Below, piece after piece: positions 46,601-54,724 of a DNA stretch of 64,000 nt (the first letter of the stretch is position 1; the number at the start of each line of letters is the position of its first letter). The notes under the pieces are model-generated. The model worked only from the letters and a program-made list of their open reading frames with translations. It had not been told where the DNA came from and did not search any database. A program made the position numbers and the translations under genes. The stretch is from GWE2-42-39 sp034003625 (GTDB lineage: Bacteria; Bacteroidota; Bacteroidia; Bacteroidales; Prolixibacteraceae): positions 1 through 64,000 of the forward strand of contig JAVEYG010000009.1 in assembly GCA_034003625.1 (NCBI GenBank), read 5' to 3'.

Positions 46601-47002
46601 AAACTGAACTATAAAAGGTTTGATGTCAGCGTATTCTTAAACGGAGTTTTTGGCAACGATGTTTTAAATACAAAATCATTCGGACAACCAAGCAATTCGC
46701 CTTTGAGATGGACCCTGGACAACCCGACCAACGATTACCCGGCTTTAAGAGATGGCCGTCAGGTACGGTTTTCCGATTGGTGGATCAAAGACGGCTCATT
46801 TGTTCGCATTCAGAACCTGAATCTTGGCTACAACCTCGATTTTTCTTCAAGAATCTCAGCACGTTTGTTTATGAATGCTTCCAATGTATTCACCTTCACC
46901 AAATTTGAAGGATACGACCCGGAAGTAGGGACTGACGGACGGTACTATGGAAGTTATCCCCGTTTGAGACAATGGTCATTCGGTTTAAATCTAACTTTTT
47001 AA
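43631..47002 (+). CDS. SusC/RagA TonB-dependent outer-membrane transporter 2, with STN domain
   Basis: A 1123-residue glycan-import channel. A signal region (LTLFVLLITFVHVSASVYSQ) is followed by the STN domain (about 50-115; RDILRDIEDQSEYFFLYK). The regulatory beta-domain (VSGKVADSSGAPLPGVSV), plug (VVAIGYGTTKKSDLTGSV; VLKDASASAIYGSRG) and barrel ending in WSFGLNLTF follow. Plug and STN resemble SusC 1, but the barrel differs, so the cargo is probably different. SusD 2 follows after 12 bases. Confidence 0.95.
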   Translation: MKKKWLNARGHYSPLLKWLRTMKLTLFVLLITFVHVSASVYSQQTRLSISANNVSVRDILRDIEDQSEYFFLYKNDEIDVSRIVSINTKDKTVQETLDMVFKGTQVTYTIHDRQIVLKNNVPQVEKKVTVSGKVADSSGAPLPGVSVVVKGTTNGTITDVDGKYILANVPGDATLVFSFVGMKAQEVSVTGKNAIDVTLNEETFGIEEVVAIGYGTTKKSDLTGSVSKVVLQEMKDIPANSIGNILQGRAAGLQIISPSQDPGAGSTIRIRGASSLRGSNSPLVVIDGFPLGTDDLKQVNPSDIESIEVLKDASASAIYGSRGANGVIIITTRKAQAGKTRISVKQQVTISEFTSKLNLWRDPVLMAQLNNESRINGGFPALYIGAVSPTGIYYPSVEEIASGSWPHNTRWDDIVFRKTPVSNNTTLSISSSTEKTNFNFSGNYYTDKGVYIEDDYSKLNYNLSISHKLYDNLKITFSNILTRGFRDNNGGLAFWRSPLIPVYNEDGTYYRYNNNDFEHPVAITERRINKTKTLDILSYLDTEWKIIPSLVLTSRFNYKNGSSINDQYQPKVYTQTGAYNNGAAYISNWHGDVFVSETFVNFNKTLGKLHQIGAMLGHSYQYDLVRTSDLRAYDFVNETLNNENLSAGNPELNALANSLTKTQLVSGMFRVNYIYNDKYLLTMTSRADGSSKFGENNKWAFFPSGALSWKAHEEDFVRKANLFDELKFRVSYGISGNQGISPYQTLSRYGISKYYNDGNWVTAIGPGMEVGRTGQDGIEVLWGGIPNPDLRWETTAQTDIGFDMGILNNRLQITFDYYDKRTHDLLQQRILPTSSGYDRMLINDGSIVNKGFEVTLDGKVISGRDFNMNATFIFSRNRNEVTELGNAQESGLMTDPNTGMQFQYYGNSIEMYRGYPNILGIGQPVNAFYGYVTDGIVQTWEEGIAAGLDGDYALPGEFKYVDIDGSGAIDENDRQIIGDPNPDFMASLNLKLNYKRFDVSVFLNGVFGNDVLNTKSFGQPSNSPLRWTLDNPTNDYPALRDGRQVRFSDWWIKDGSFVRIQNLNLGYNLDFSSRISARLFMNASNVFTFTKFEGYDPEVGTDGRYYGSYPRLRQWSFGLNLTF

Positions 47003-47014
47003 TTGATTATCATT

Positions 47015-48508
47015 ATGAAAACGATATTTAAAACTATTCTGTTATTGGGGGTTGTTTTTGTAAGCTCCTGCGATTTAAGCGAAGAACCCTATGGTTTTTA
47101 TTCGGAAAATAATTTTTATAAATCGCCTGAAGATGCCGAAGCAGCTGTAATTTATGCGTATGATGCACTTACCTTTCTGGAATATTCAAGGACTGTGTTC
47201 TATTTGGGAGACATGCCCACCGAAGAATGCGGCCCAAAAGCTGACGAGGGCTCGGGGAACCGGGATTTAAATAATTGGAATGTGCCCAATTTTCCGACCA
47301 ACGCCAGTTTGGTGAACTTCTTTAAATACGCCTATATTGCCATCAACCGGTCGAATGCCATTCTGGAAAAGATACCGGAAGCAGATTTCGCACAGGAATA
47401 TAAAGATCAGTACCTTGGCGAGGCTTATTTTCTCAGGGCGTGGAATTATTTTAATCTGGTCCGACATTTTGGAAAAGTGCCCATGCACAAAACTCTTGTA
47501 TCTACACTGTCGGAAACAGCAGCTCCTTTAGCAGTTGATTTGGATGAAGTTTATGACTTGATTCTGGGCGATTGCCGGAAAGCAATTGATTTATTGGAAA
47601 TCAAACAGGTTACGGGGAGGGCCGATAAGGTAGCAGCACAATCGCTAGCAGCAAAGGCGTATCTTTTTATCGCTTCGGCTAAAGAGCACAATGTACCACT
47701 GTATACCAATATGAAGCGCGATATTGCAATGATGTACGATAGCGCGGCTTATTTTTCCGGAGAAGTAGTTAATAACCAATCAAAATATGGGTTCAGCAAC
47801 AATCTGTTAGACATTTACGACGTGGAAAAACCTAAAGGGCCTGAGCACATTTTCTTAATGTCGATGGACAGGACTGGAACAATTGAAGGCGATTATTCCA
47901 AAATATCGAAATTGTTTATCCCGTACATTGCCGGTGGAGATATTTATCTGGATAACAAGAACGGTACATTTACAAAGTCGCACGACGGCTGGAGCGTGTT
48001 TCAAACCAAAGAGACTTTCTACAATACTTTTGAAGCAACCGATTTAAGGGCACAACTTCTGATTGTAAGTGAAGTTTTTGACGCAAATGGAGCATCTATT
48101 GCCAAATATCCGGCAAAAATACCCTATCGCTTTTCACGAAAATATGTCGATCCGAAATTTGTTGGAGATAAAACAAGCACAAAACCGTTCCTGATCCGGT
48201 ACTCCGACATCGCTTTGGTTTATGCCGAAGCGGTTGGTCCTACTACCGAAGGATATGCTATTGTGAATACCATACGAGACCGGGCTGGGTTGGGGGAATT
48301 GCAGCCAGGTCTTTCTGTAAACGAGTTCAGGAGAAAAGTATGGCAGGAGCGCAGCTGGGAATTACATTACGAAGGAAATAGGCTTCACGATTTACGAAGG
48401 TTTAATGAGGTGGCCAATGTGGTAGAGGAAGCTGCCGGATTAAGCCCGGAGCAGGCAACCTTTTATCCGATCCCACAAGTGGAGCTTGATTTAAACCAGG
48501 CATTATAA
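47015..48508 (+). CDS. SusD/RagB surface glycan-binding lipoprotein 2
   Basis: A 497-residue SusD-like lipoprotein starting MKTIFKTILLLGVVFVSSC with a lipobox cysteine at residue 19. YLGEAYFLRAWNYFNLVRHF, RYSDIALVYAEAV and the C-terminal VWQERSWELHYEGNRLHDLR are the SusD blocks. It is clearly shorter than SusD 1. It is followed after 22 bases by a surface lipoprotein gene in the same operon. Confidence 0.94.
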   Translation: MKTIFKTILLLGVVFVSSCDLSEEPYGFYSENNFYKSPEDAEAAVIYAYDALTFLEYSRTVFYLGDMPTEECGPKADEGSGNRDLNNWNVPNFPTNASLVNFFKYAYIAINRSNAILEKIPEADFAQEYKDQYLGEAYFLRAWNYFNLVRHFGKVPMHKTLVSTLSETAAPLAVDLDEVYDLILGDCRKAIDLLEIKQVTGRADKVAAQSLAAKAYLFIASAKEHNVPLYTNMKRDIAMMYDSAAYFSGEVVNNQSKYGFSNNLLDIYDVEKPKGPEHIFLMSMDRTGTIEGDYSKISKLFIPYIAGGDIYLDNKNGTFTKSHDGWSVFQTKETFYNTFEATDLRAQLLIVSEVFDANGASIAKYPAKIPYRFSRKYVDPKFVGDKTSTKPFLIRYSDIALVYAEAVGPTTEGYAIVNTIRDRAGLGELQPGLSVNEFRRKVWQERSWELHYEGNRLHDLRRFNEVANVVEEAAGLSPEQATFYPIPQVELDLNQAL

Positions 48509-48530
48509 ATCACTCTAAAAGAATTGAATT

Positions 48531-49469
48531 ATGAAAAATATTAAGTATATATTGTTACTTCTGGTTGTAGTCAGTCAGTTTGCTTGCATAACCGACCCGT
48601 TAAAGGAAATTGAGGAAGGAGATTGGAACAACGAAAGAAGCATTATCAACATCAAATTAGAAAACCAGGTGGGAAAAGCAATCATTGAACGGGTTGATGA
48701 CCAAACCGGAACCATTGTTTTAGCAATAAATGTGGGCGCTGTACCTGATTTAAGCAATATAAAGCTGAGCAGTCTCCAGTTATCGTATGGCGCTGTGTCG
48801 TCGGTAAAAGTTGGCGAATCGTTTAATTTTGAAAATGCAACCAATACCGCCACTATGACGGTCACTTCTCCGACAGGAAAATCGAGAGAGTACACTATTA
48901 CCGCAACATCTTTTACCGAAACTCTTTTGGGTACTTATAAAATTGCGAACCTGACAGTTTACGGGGGAACAGGACCCGAGTACGGAGGTGCAGCGGTTAT
49001 GGCCATGATGTCAAAATCATGGCTCTGGTCGGCAACAGATGGTCCGGGAGCTGAGTTGGACAACACGCTCACTTTTACACTTACCGGAATTACTGAAGAT
49101 GGAAATACCTACGGAAAAGTTGTAAATAATGCCGGAACTGATGGCTTGTATGCTAATTTTATTTATAACAGGGACCCGATAACGGATGTAAATCATCATT
49201 ACCGGAGAATCCCAAAAGGCGAAGGCGAATGGAGCCGGAACTACACCACCGGGACAATCACCTTTACTTTCCCCGATGGAAAAACAACGGCTTGTACCTA
49301 TGTGGGTGCAGGAGTTGAAGACATGGGGTATAATAAGTCGAAAACCACAACCGACAATGCCTTCCGTTTTACATTAAGCGGTACCGACGATTGGGGTAAG
49401 ATTTACAGCGACTACGACAAATTTGTGAAACGCCCGAGGGTTTTATGGGTCGATGTTAAAAAACAATAA
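48531..49469 (+). CDS. Surface lipoprotein, probable glycan-binding protein of module 2
   Basis: A 312-residue lipoprotein with the signal YILLLLVVVSQFAC. Residues about 30-130 look like an Ig-like or DUF5018-like beta domain (RSIINIKLENQVGKAIIERV, SSLQLSYGAVSSVKVGES). A second beta-rich domain follows with several tryptophans and aromatics (MSKSWLWSATDGPGAELDN, DVNHHYRRIPKGEGEWSRN), as in sugar-binding surfaces. I do not recognise an exact family. Its place after SusD, the position often held by a surface glycan-binding protein, supports that role. A strong terminator follows and ends the module. Confidence 0.72.
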   Translation: MKNIKYILLLLVVVSQFACITDPLKEIEEGDWNNERSIINIKLENQVGKAIIERVDDQTGTIVLAINVGAVPDLSNIKLSSLQLSYGAVSSVKVGESFNFENATNTATMTVTSPTGKSREYTITATSFTETLLGTYKIANLTVYGGTGPEYGGAAVMAMMSKSWLWSATDGPGAELDNTLTFTLTGITEDGNTYGKVVNNAGTDGLYANFIYNRDPITDVNHHYRRIPKGEGEWSRNYTTGTITFTFPDGKTTACTYVGAGVEDMGYNKSKTTTDNAFRFTLSGTDDWGKIYSDYDKFVKRPRVLWVDVKKQ

Positions 49470-49479
49470 CTAAATTACT

Positions 49480-49525
49480 GAAGATGAACCAGGAACTTCC
49501 GGGTTTACTGGTTTATCTTCTTTTT
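49480..49525 (+). terminator. Terminator of module 2
   Basis: GAAGATGAACCAG (49480-49492) pairs with CTGGTTTATCTTC (49508-49520) with one mismatch, followed by TTTTTA. It separates the sigma/SusCD module from the hydrolase cluster. Confidence 0.85.
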
Positions 49526-49599
49526 ATGGATGATTCTCCTGATTTGTTGCAAAATGTGTTAAGATCCGCAACCCGGGGAGCATTTAATACTATAAACTT

Positions 49600-50781
49600 A
49601 TGAATCAAATTTCAGTGATACTCCTACTGTTGGCCTTATTGTTGAATTCATGTTCTTCCAAGGAAAAAACAGATATTATTCCTCCGGAAGAAGAAACGGT
49701 TACATTACAAATTCTGGATAAAAATGCAACCGCCGAAACCAAAGCGTTGTATTCCAACCTCTGGAAGATACAATCCGTTGGCTTTATGTTCGGACATCAC
49801 GACGACCTGATTTATGGAAGGGACTGGAATACGGTTTTGGGGCGTTCGGATGTAAAAGAAGTATGTGGTGATTATCCGGCTGTTTTTAGTCTGGACTTTG
49901 CTGAAATAATGGACGAACGCTACGCAACCAGCACGCTTAACGAACACCGGAAAAGAACCATTCTGGAAGCCAGGGAAAGGGGAGAAGTGGTTACGGCCTG
50001 TGCACATATTAATAATCCATTAACCGGAGGCGATTCATGGGACAACTCAAACAATACGGTGGCAAAAAAAATACTGGAAGAAGGAAGTGAGGCAAACATC
50101 CGCTTCAAATCATGGCTCGATCGGTTGTCTGTTTTTTTGCACGATTTGAAAGATCGCGAAGGAAAATTAATTCCCGTAATCTTCAGGCCTTTTCATGAGC
50201 ACACACAAACATGGTCGTGGTGGGGGGCAAGTTGTACAACAGCTAATGAGTTTATTGCTTTGTGGCGTTTCACCATCGATTATTTAAAAACCCAAAAAAA
50301 TGTTCACAACCTCATCTATGCCATATCGCCACAATTGGATTCTTCGGGTTCGATAGATAATATACTGTTTCGGTGGCCGGGCGATAACTATGTGGATTTT
50401 ATTGGTATGGATTGTTACCACGGCTCCAACAGTAATGCGTTTACCACGAATATTAAAAACCTGGCCCAACTTTCGAAAGACAAAATGAAACCTTGCGGGG
50501 TAACCGAAACGGGCATTGAAGGCATCCAGACCGGTGGCGTTGAAATTAGTGATTACTGGACAAAACAGATGTTGACCCCTATTGCAGGGAAAAAAATAAG
50601 CATGGTCGTGATGTGGCGTAATAAATATGACCCGGCTCATTCCGGTTATCATTTTTTTGGTCCATGGTCAGGGCACAGTTCTGCTCCCGATTTCGTAAAA
50701 TTTTACCAAAGCTCTTTTACTCTTTTCAGTAAAGATTTGCCTGACATGTATAAAATGGCTGAAGGCATATCCATAGAATAA
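49600..50781 (+). CDS. GH26 beta-mannanase-like glycoside hydrolase, lipoprotein
   Basis: A family GH26 endo-enzyme of 393 residues, lipid-anchored at C18 (LLLNSCSS). The catalytic acid/base is E200 in RPFHEHTQTWSWWG and the nucleophile is E303 in GVTETGIEG, both in strong family context. FMFGHHDDLIYG near residue 65 is the usual substrate-cleft block. Most GH26 enzymes cut beta-1,4-mannan, with a minority acting on beta-1,3-xylan or mixed-linked glucan. It is the first gene of the degradation cluster, and the surface or periplasmic anchor fits action upstream of SusCD import. Confidence 0.92.
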   Translation: MNQISVILLLLALLLNSCSSKEKTDIIPPEEETVTLQILDKNATAETKALYSNLWKIQSVGFMFGHHDDLIYGRDWNTVLGRSDVKEVCGDYPAVFSLDFAEIMDERYATSTLNEHRKRTILEARERGEVVTACAHINNPLTGGDSWDNSNNTVAKKILEEGSEANIRFKSWLDRLSVFLHDLKDREGKLIPVIFRPFHEHTQTWSWWGASCTTANEFIALWRFTIDYLKTQKNVHNLIYAISPQLDSSGSIDNILFRWPGDNYVDFIGMDCYHGSNSNAFTTNIKNLAQLSKDKMKPCGVTETGIEGIQTGGVEISDYWTKQMLTPIAGKKISMVVMWRNKYDPAHSGYHFFGPWSGHSSAPDFVKFYQSSFTLFSKDLPDMYKMAEGISIE

Positions 50782-50829
50782 ATATTTGTAAAATAACACG
50801 GTTCGTTGTTAACCACAAAAATCTCATTT

Positions 50830-51348
50830 ATGAAATATCAAATAAATGGTATTATTGTCATGGTTTTCATGATGATAATAGGGGTATGTAACGCCCAAAA
50901 TCTGGTAAAGAAAACCGATAAGTATGTGTTTTCAACTGAAAATCTAACCCAGTATAAGTTTCCAACCCATATTAACGATATCGTAATGGATCGTTCGGAA
51001 GCAAGGTTTTCTGAAGTTTTTATTGTAGTAATTGAACCCGAAAAAGCCCCACCCTTGCATAAACACGATGATACGGAGCAGATATTTTATGTGACAGAGG
51101 GAAGCGGGATACTGACCATTGGGAAAGAGGCTCCTCAACTCATGAAAGTAAAGCCGGGGGATGTTGTCCGTGTACCGGTTGGTGCATGGCATAGCATTAA
51201 AGCTGATCAAGGTGATACGCTGAAATATTTAGCGATTGATTGTTTTGGTGGAATCAGGAATCAGGACGAACCAACATGGGATTCGCATGTCAGGATACTG
51301 TGCAAAGAACAGGGCTGGGATTACGAATCGGTTGTAATTAAAAAATAA
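50830..51348 (+). CDS. Exported cupin-domain protein
   Basis: A 172-residue single cupin with a signal peptide (MVFMMIIGVCNAQ) from the ATG giving MKYQING. The metal-binding motif 1 is PPLHKHDDTEQIFYVTEGSG (two histidines and a glutamate) and motif 2 is GAWHSI. It could be a mutarotase- or isomerase-like enzyme, or a small-molecule-binding protein; nothing decides between these. An exported cupin among hydrolases and dehydrogenases suggests a role in handling released sugars or uronates. GH26 lies 48 bases upstream and the GH42-like gene 27 bases downstream. Confidence 0.83.
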   Translation: MKYQINGIIVMVFMMIIGVCNAQNLVKKTDKYVFSTENLTQYKFPTHINDIVMDRSEARFSEVFIVVIEPEKAPPLHKHDDTEQIFYVTEGSGILTIGKEAPQLMKVKPGDVVRVPVGAWHSIKADQGDTLKYLAIDCFGGIRNQDEPTWDSHVRILCKEQGWDYESVVIKK

Positions 51349-51375
51349 TAGGAATCTTAACCGGAGAATTTCTGT

Positions 51376-53619
51376 ATGAGAATAAACAACTTACACAAAA
51401 TATTGATTCTGCTGTGCTTTTTATCAGTGGCACGGGGTGGCAAGTCTCAGGTAAAAATGCCCGAAACTATTATCTACGGAACGGTATACAATATTTTTCA
51501 TGATGAATATAATTCGGATGAATTATTTGAAAAAGTGGTGGGCCGTGATATGGAAGCAATCCGGGATGCCAATTTCAACCTGGTGATGCCTTTCCCTTTT
51601 GGCCAGTGGGATTCTGAAACTCGTAAACAGGATTGGAAACGTACTGATTATCTCGTGAAAAAGCTGGAAGAAAATGAGCTGATGTTGTTCCCTATTATGC
51701 TCAAATCGACACACCGGGCCTATCTGCCTACCTGGAAATGGTTAGAAATTGAAGATGGCATTCGTGAGTTCCCCCAAGTAAGCCGGAGCAACGAAGATGT
51801 AAAATACATGCATCCGGAGATATTAAAATCGATTGATGATTATTTCGCAAGTGTTGTTCAACGGTATGGGAAAAGCCCTTCGTTGGTAGGTTACAATATT
51901 TGGAACGAAACCCACTACGAATCAATAGATGAAATTACCATCCCAAAATTCAGGAATTGGTTGAAAAAGAAATATGGCACACTCTCTGAATTGAACCGGG
52001 TATGGGCCGACGATTATACCAGTTGGGATCAGATTACCCCTCTTTTACGGAGGAATTGGGAATCATCAATGTCAGTCATTGATTGGGACTTATTCCGCTT
52101 TTCCAACAATGGAGATATTGCCCAATGGTGCTATACTACCATGCGCAAATACGACCCGCACCGCTTTATGACCACGAATACAGTTGGTACAGTTATCAAC
52201 AATCCCGATAAAAATCAATGGAGCGTCGATGGTCGCCAGATTGCCCCACACACCGATGTCTTTGGCATCTCGTTTTATCCCGACAAGTATTACAACATCA
52301 ACAAAAAGCCTATGCCGTACTGGATGTACAACTGCGTTTACGATGTTACCCGTTGTGATGCAGGCGATAAACCATTTTTTCTGGTTGAAGCGCAAACAAA
52401 CCAACAGAATGGAATGGGGCTGTTTCAGTTTCTTAATTACCATGACATTCACCTGATGTCGTGGTTGGCATTTGCCGATGATTGCAAAGGGATAATTTTC
52501 TGGAAATGGAAACCTTTTTATAGGGGACAGCAGGCGTTTGGCCGCGGGTTGGTAATGGCAAACGGAGAATTATCCCCTCGTGGGCAGGCTGCAAAAGATG
52601 TTGGTGCGGTACTAAAGGATCATGGGAAGTTGTTGCACGGCTCAAAAATGAAGCCTGCCGAAGCGGCAATTTTATACGATATTGTTGCACTACACAAATC
52701 GCTCGAAGCGGCTGAACGGCCAGCCGGCGGACATGAGGCTGCCCATACAACCGGTTATTTTATGAACCAGAGTTTTGAAGGTACCTATAAAGCATTATGG
52801 GACAAAAATATTTCGGTCGATATAATACGGACCGATATGCCTTTCACCCTGCAAATGTTGAAAAAATACAAGATACTTTATCTCCCGTACCAGTTGGTAA
52901 TCAGACACAATGTGGCCGAACTTTTAAAATCGTTTGTGGCCGAAGGGGGGACGGTGGTTGCCGATGCCCGGACTGCGATCATGGATGAATTTGATTTCGG
53001 CTATATGCTGAATCCCGGAGCCGGCCTTCATGAATTGTTTGGCGCCCGGAGGCTCGATTTATTTGCAGCAGAAAATGCCTTTGATGTAAAGCTGACCTCT
53101 GGTGCAGAGTTTAAAACACTTCATTCCGGGTTTAATTATCAGGGTATCTACTTTCGTGAGAAATTAGAACTTTTACAGGATGGCAAAACCATCGCCGAGT
53201 TTACCGATACCCATGAACCGGCCTTAGTGGCCAATCATTGGGGAAAAGGAATGGCTTTTTTAAGTGCTGTCCCACTTGGCGGAAGCAATTATAATGGAAA
53301 ATCAGCTTCCGGCGAAATTTTGAGCGACCTGGCGCTAAAAGCGGGTGTTAAGCCTACGGCTACCCTGGCAACCGAGAATCAGGGCATAGTGGTAAAGGTT
53401 CATACTACAAATAATAATGACCTGCTGGTTTATGTAGTCAACACTTCCGATTCAGTTTATAAAGGGGAAATAACCGTTCCTGATGCCCTGTCTGAATTTA
53501 AAAAGGCAAAGAACTTAACAAACGAACAAACTATTGATTTCCAGAAGAACGCGGGCAATCTGCATTTCACTCTGGAACTTGCAGAAAAGAGAACGGCTAT
53601 TTTGTGGTTTACTAAATAA
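51376..53619 (+). CDS. GH42- or GH164-like glycoside hydrolase
   Basis: A 747-residue enzyme with a signal peptide and a (beta/alpha)8 catalytic domain. The acid/base is E178 in GYNIWNETHYES and the nucleophile is E338 in FFLVEAQTN. A beta-galactosidase trimerisation domain (VAELLKSFVAEGGTVVADAR, GLHELFGARR) and a C-terminal beta-domain follow. This layout is GH42, but the related GH164 family (beta-mannosidases of Bacteroides) has the same architecture, and GH26 nearby makes a mannose-cleaving role worth considering. An exo-action on terminal beta-galactose or beta-mannose is expected in either case. Confidence 0.82.
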   Translation: MRINNLHKILILLCFLSVARGGKSQVKMPETIIYGTVYNIFHDEYNSDELFEKVVGRDMEAIRDANFNLVMPFPFGQWDSETRKQDWKRTDYLVKKLEENELMLFPIMLKSTHRAYLPTWKWLEIEDGIREFPQVSRSNEDVKYMHPEILKSIDDYFASVVQRYGKSPSLVGYNIWNETHYESIDEITIPKFRNWLKKKYGTLSELNRVWADDYTSWDQITPLLRRNWESSMSVIDWDLFRFSNNGDIAQWCYTTMRKYDPHRFMTTNTVGTVINNPDKNQWSVDGRQIAPHTDVFGISFYPDKYYNINKKPMPYWMYNCVYDVTRCDAGDKPFFLVEAQTNQQNGMGLFQFLNYHDIHLMSWLAFADDCKGIIFWKWKPFYRGQQAFGRGLVMANGELSPRGQAAKDVGAVLKDHGKLLHGSKMKPAEAAILYDIVALHKSLEAAERPAGGHEAAHTTGYFMNQSFEGTYKALWDKNISVDIIRTDMPFTLQMLKKYKILYLPYQLVIRHNVAELLKSFVAEGGTVVADARTAIMDEFDFGYMLNPGAGLHELFGARRLDLFAAENAFDVKLTSGAEFKTLHSGFNYQGIYFREKLELLQDGKTIAEFTDTHEPALVANHWGKGMAFLSAVPLGGSNYNGKSASGEILSDLALKAGVKPTATLATENQGIVVKVHTTNNNDLLVYVVNTSDSVYKGEITVPDALSEFKKAKNLTNEQTIDFQKNAGNLHFTLELAEKRTAILWFTK

Positions 53620-53638
53620 TTACCTGAAATTTTAAGAT

Positions 53639-54724
53639 ATGAGACGCAGAAACTTCATTTCGAATTTATCCGGGTTCGGAGTTGCCGTTGGTTTGTCCGG
53701 AGGCGCAATCAGCTCCTGCTCGCAAATAAAAGAAACATCATCCGAAACATCATTTGCAAAAAAAAAGGTGATTGAGAAAGTAAAATTAGCCATGCTTTCC
53801 ATGCAACGGGCCACGTGGGAACAGGGAGTCGCCATGCAGGCGCTGATGGAAGCCGGGGATAACGAGTTGGTAATTTTAATGGCCAAAGATGCAGTACTCC
53901 GGCAAAAAGAAGATGGAAGGGTGGCTATGTTGGGCGAGGAATTTGCCCTGAGCGATGCAGCGTCTCCCGGTGAAGCCATTTTGTTTGCCGCAAAATTGAC
54001 TGGCGATGAAAAATTGCAAGCCGGATTTGATAAATTGCTGGACTATATTATAAACAAGGCTCCGCGGACTGACGAAGGTATTTATTACCACTTCACCAAT
54101 ATACCACAAATCTGGAGCGACATCAATTACATGTTGCCGCCATTTCTGGCCTGTGCCGGAAAATACGAAGAAGCAATCAAACAAATCAGGGGATTTAAAG
54201 AGTGCCTTTGGGACGATGAAAAGAAAATGCTTTCGCACATGTGGGATTGTGAGAAAAAAGAGTTTCCGCGAAAAGACTTCTGGGGCGTTGGTAATGGTTG
54301 GACGGCGGCAGGCCTTTCAAGGGTAATCTTTTCTTTGCCTGAAAGGATGCGTGTTGAAAAGGCGCAACTCATTCAATATCAGAAAGAATTAATTGATGGG
54401 TGCCTTGTGCACCAACGGCCTGATGGTTTTTTTCATGATGTAATCGATAACCCCCAATCATTTGTTGAAACCAACCTGGGGCAAATGCTGGCTTATTCTA
54501 TTTATAAGGGAATTACAGGAGGGTGGATCGATGTTTCTTATCAGCAATATGCAGACAAGATGAGGTCTGCCGCTCACAGTAAAGTGGATGAATTTGGCTT
54601 GGTACATGGCGTTTGTGGTTCACCCGATTTTTTGCATTCGGGTACGGCAACCGAAGGACAGGCTTTTTTCATTTTAATGGAAACGGCTTATCAGCAATTG
54701 GGAAACGAAAATAGTACGATATGA
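53639..54724 (+). CDS. GH105/GH88-like unsaturated-glycan hydrolase, Tat-type lipoprotein
   Basis: A 361-residue (alpha/alpha)6-barrel protein resembling YteR-type unsaturated rhamnogalacturonyl hydrolases. The WGVGNGWTAAGLSRV block is the GH105 signature, with conserved aspartates earlier (LSDAASPGEAILFAA region). It starts with a twin-arginine-like MRRRNFI and a lipobox cysteine at C27 (ISSCSQ). GH105 enzymes remove 4,5-unsaturated uronic acids left by polysaccharide lyases, yet no lyase is in the window. Its stop overlaps the next gene's start by four bases (ATGA), so translation is coupled to the oxidoreductase. Confidence 0.83.
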   Translation: MRRRNFISNLSGFGVAVGLSGGAISSCSQIKETSSETSFAKKKVIEKVKLAMLSMQRATWEQGVAMQALMEAGDNELVILMAKDAVLRQKEDGRVAMLGEEFALSDAASPGEAILFAAKLTGDEKLQAGFDKLLDYIINKAPRTDEGIYYHFTNIPQIWSDINYMLPPFLACAGKYEEAIKQIRGFKECLWDDEKKMLSHMWDCEKKEFPRKDFWGVGNGWTAAGLSRVIFSLPERMRVEKAQLIQYQKELIDGCLVHQRPDGFFHDVIDNPQSFVETNLGQMLAYSIYKGITGGWIDVSYQQYADKMRSAAHSKVDEFGLVHGVCGSPDFLHSGTATEGQAFFILMETAYQQLGNENSTI

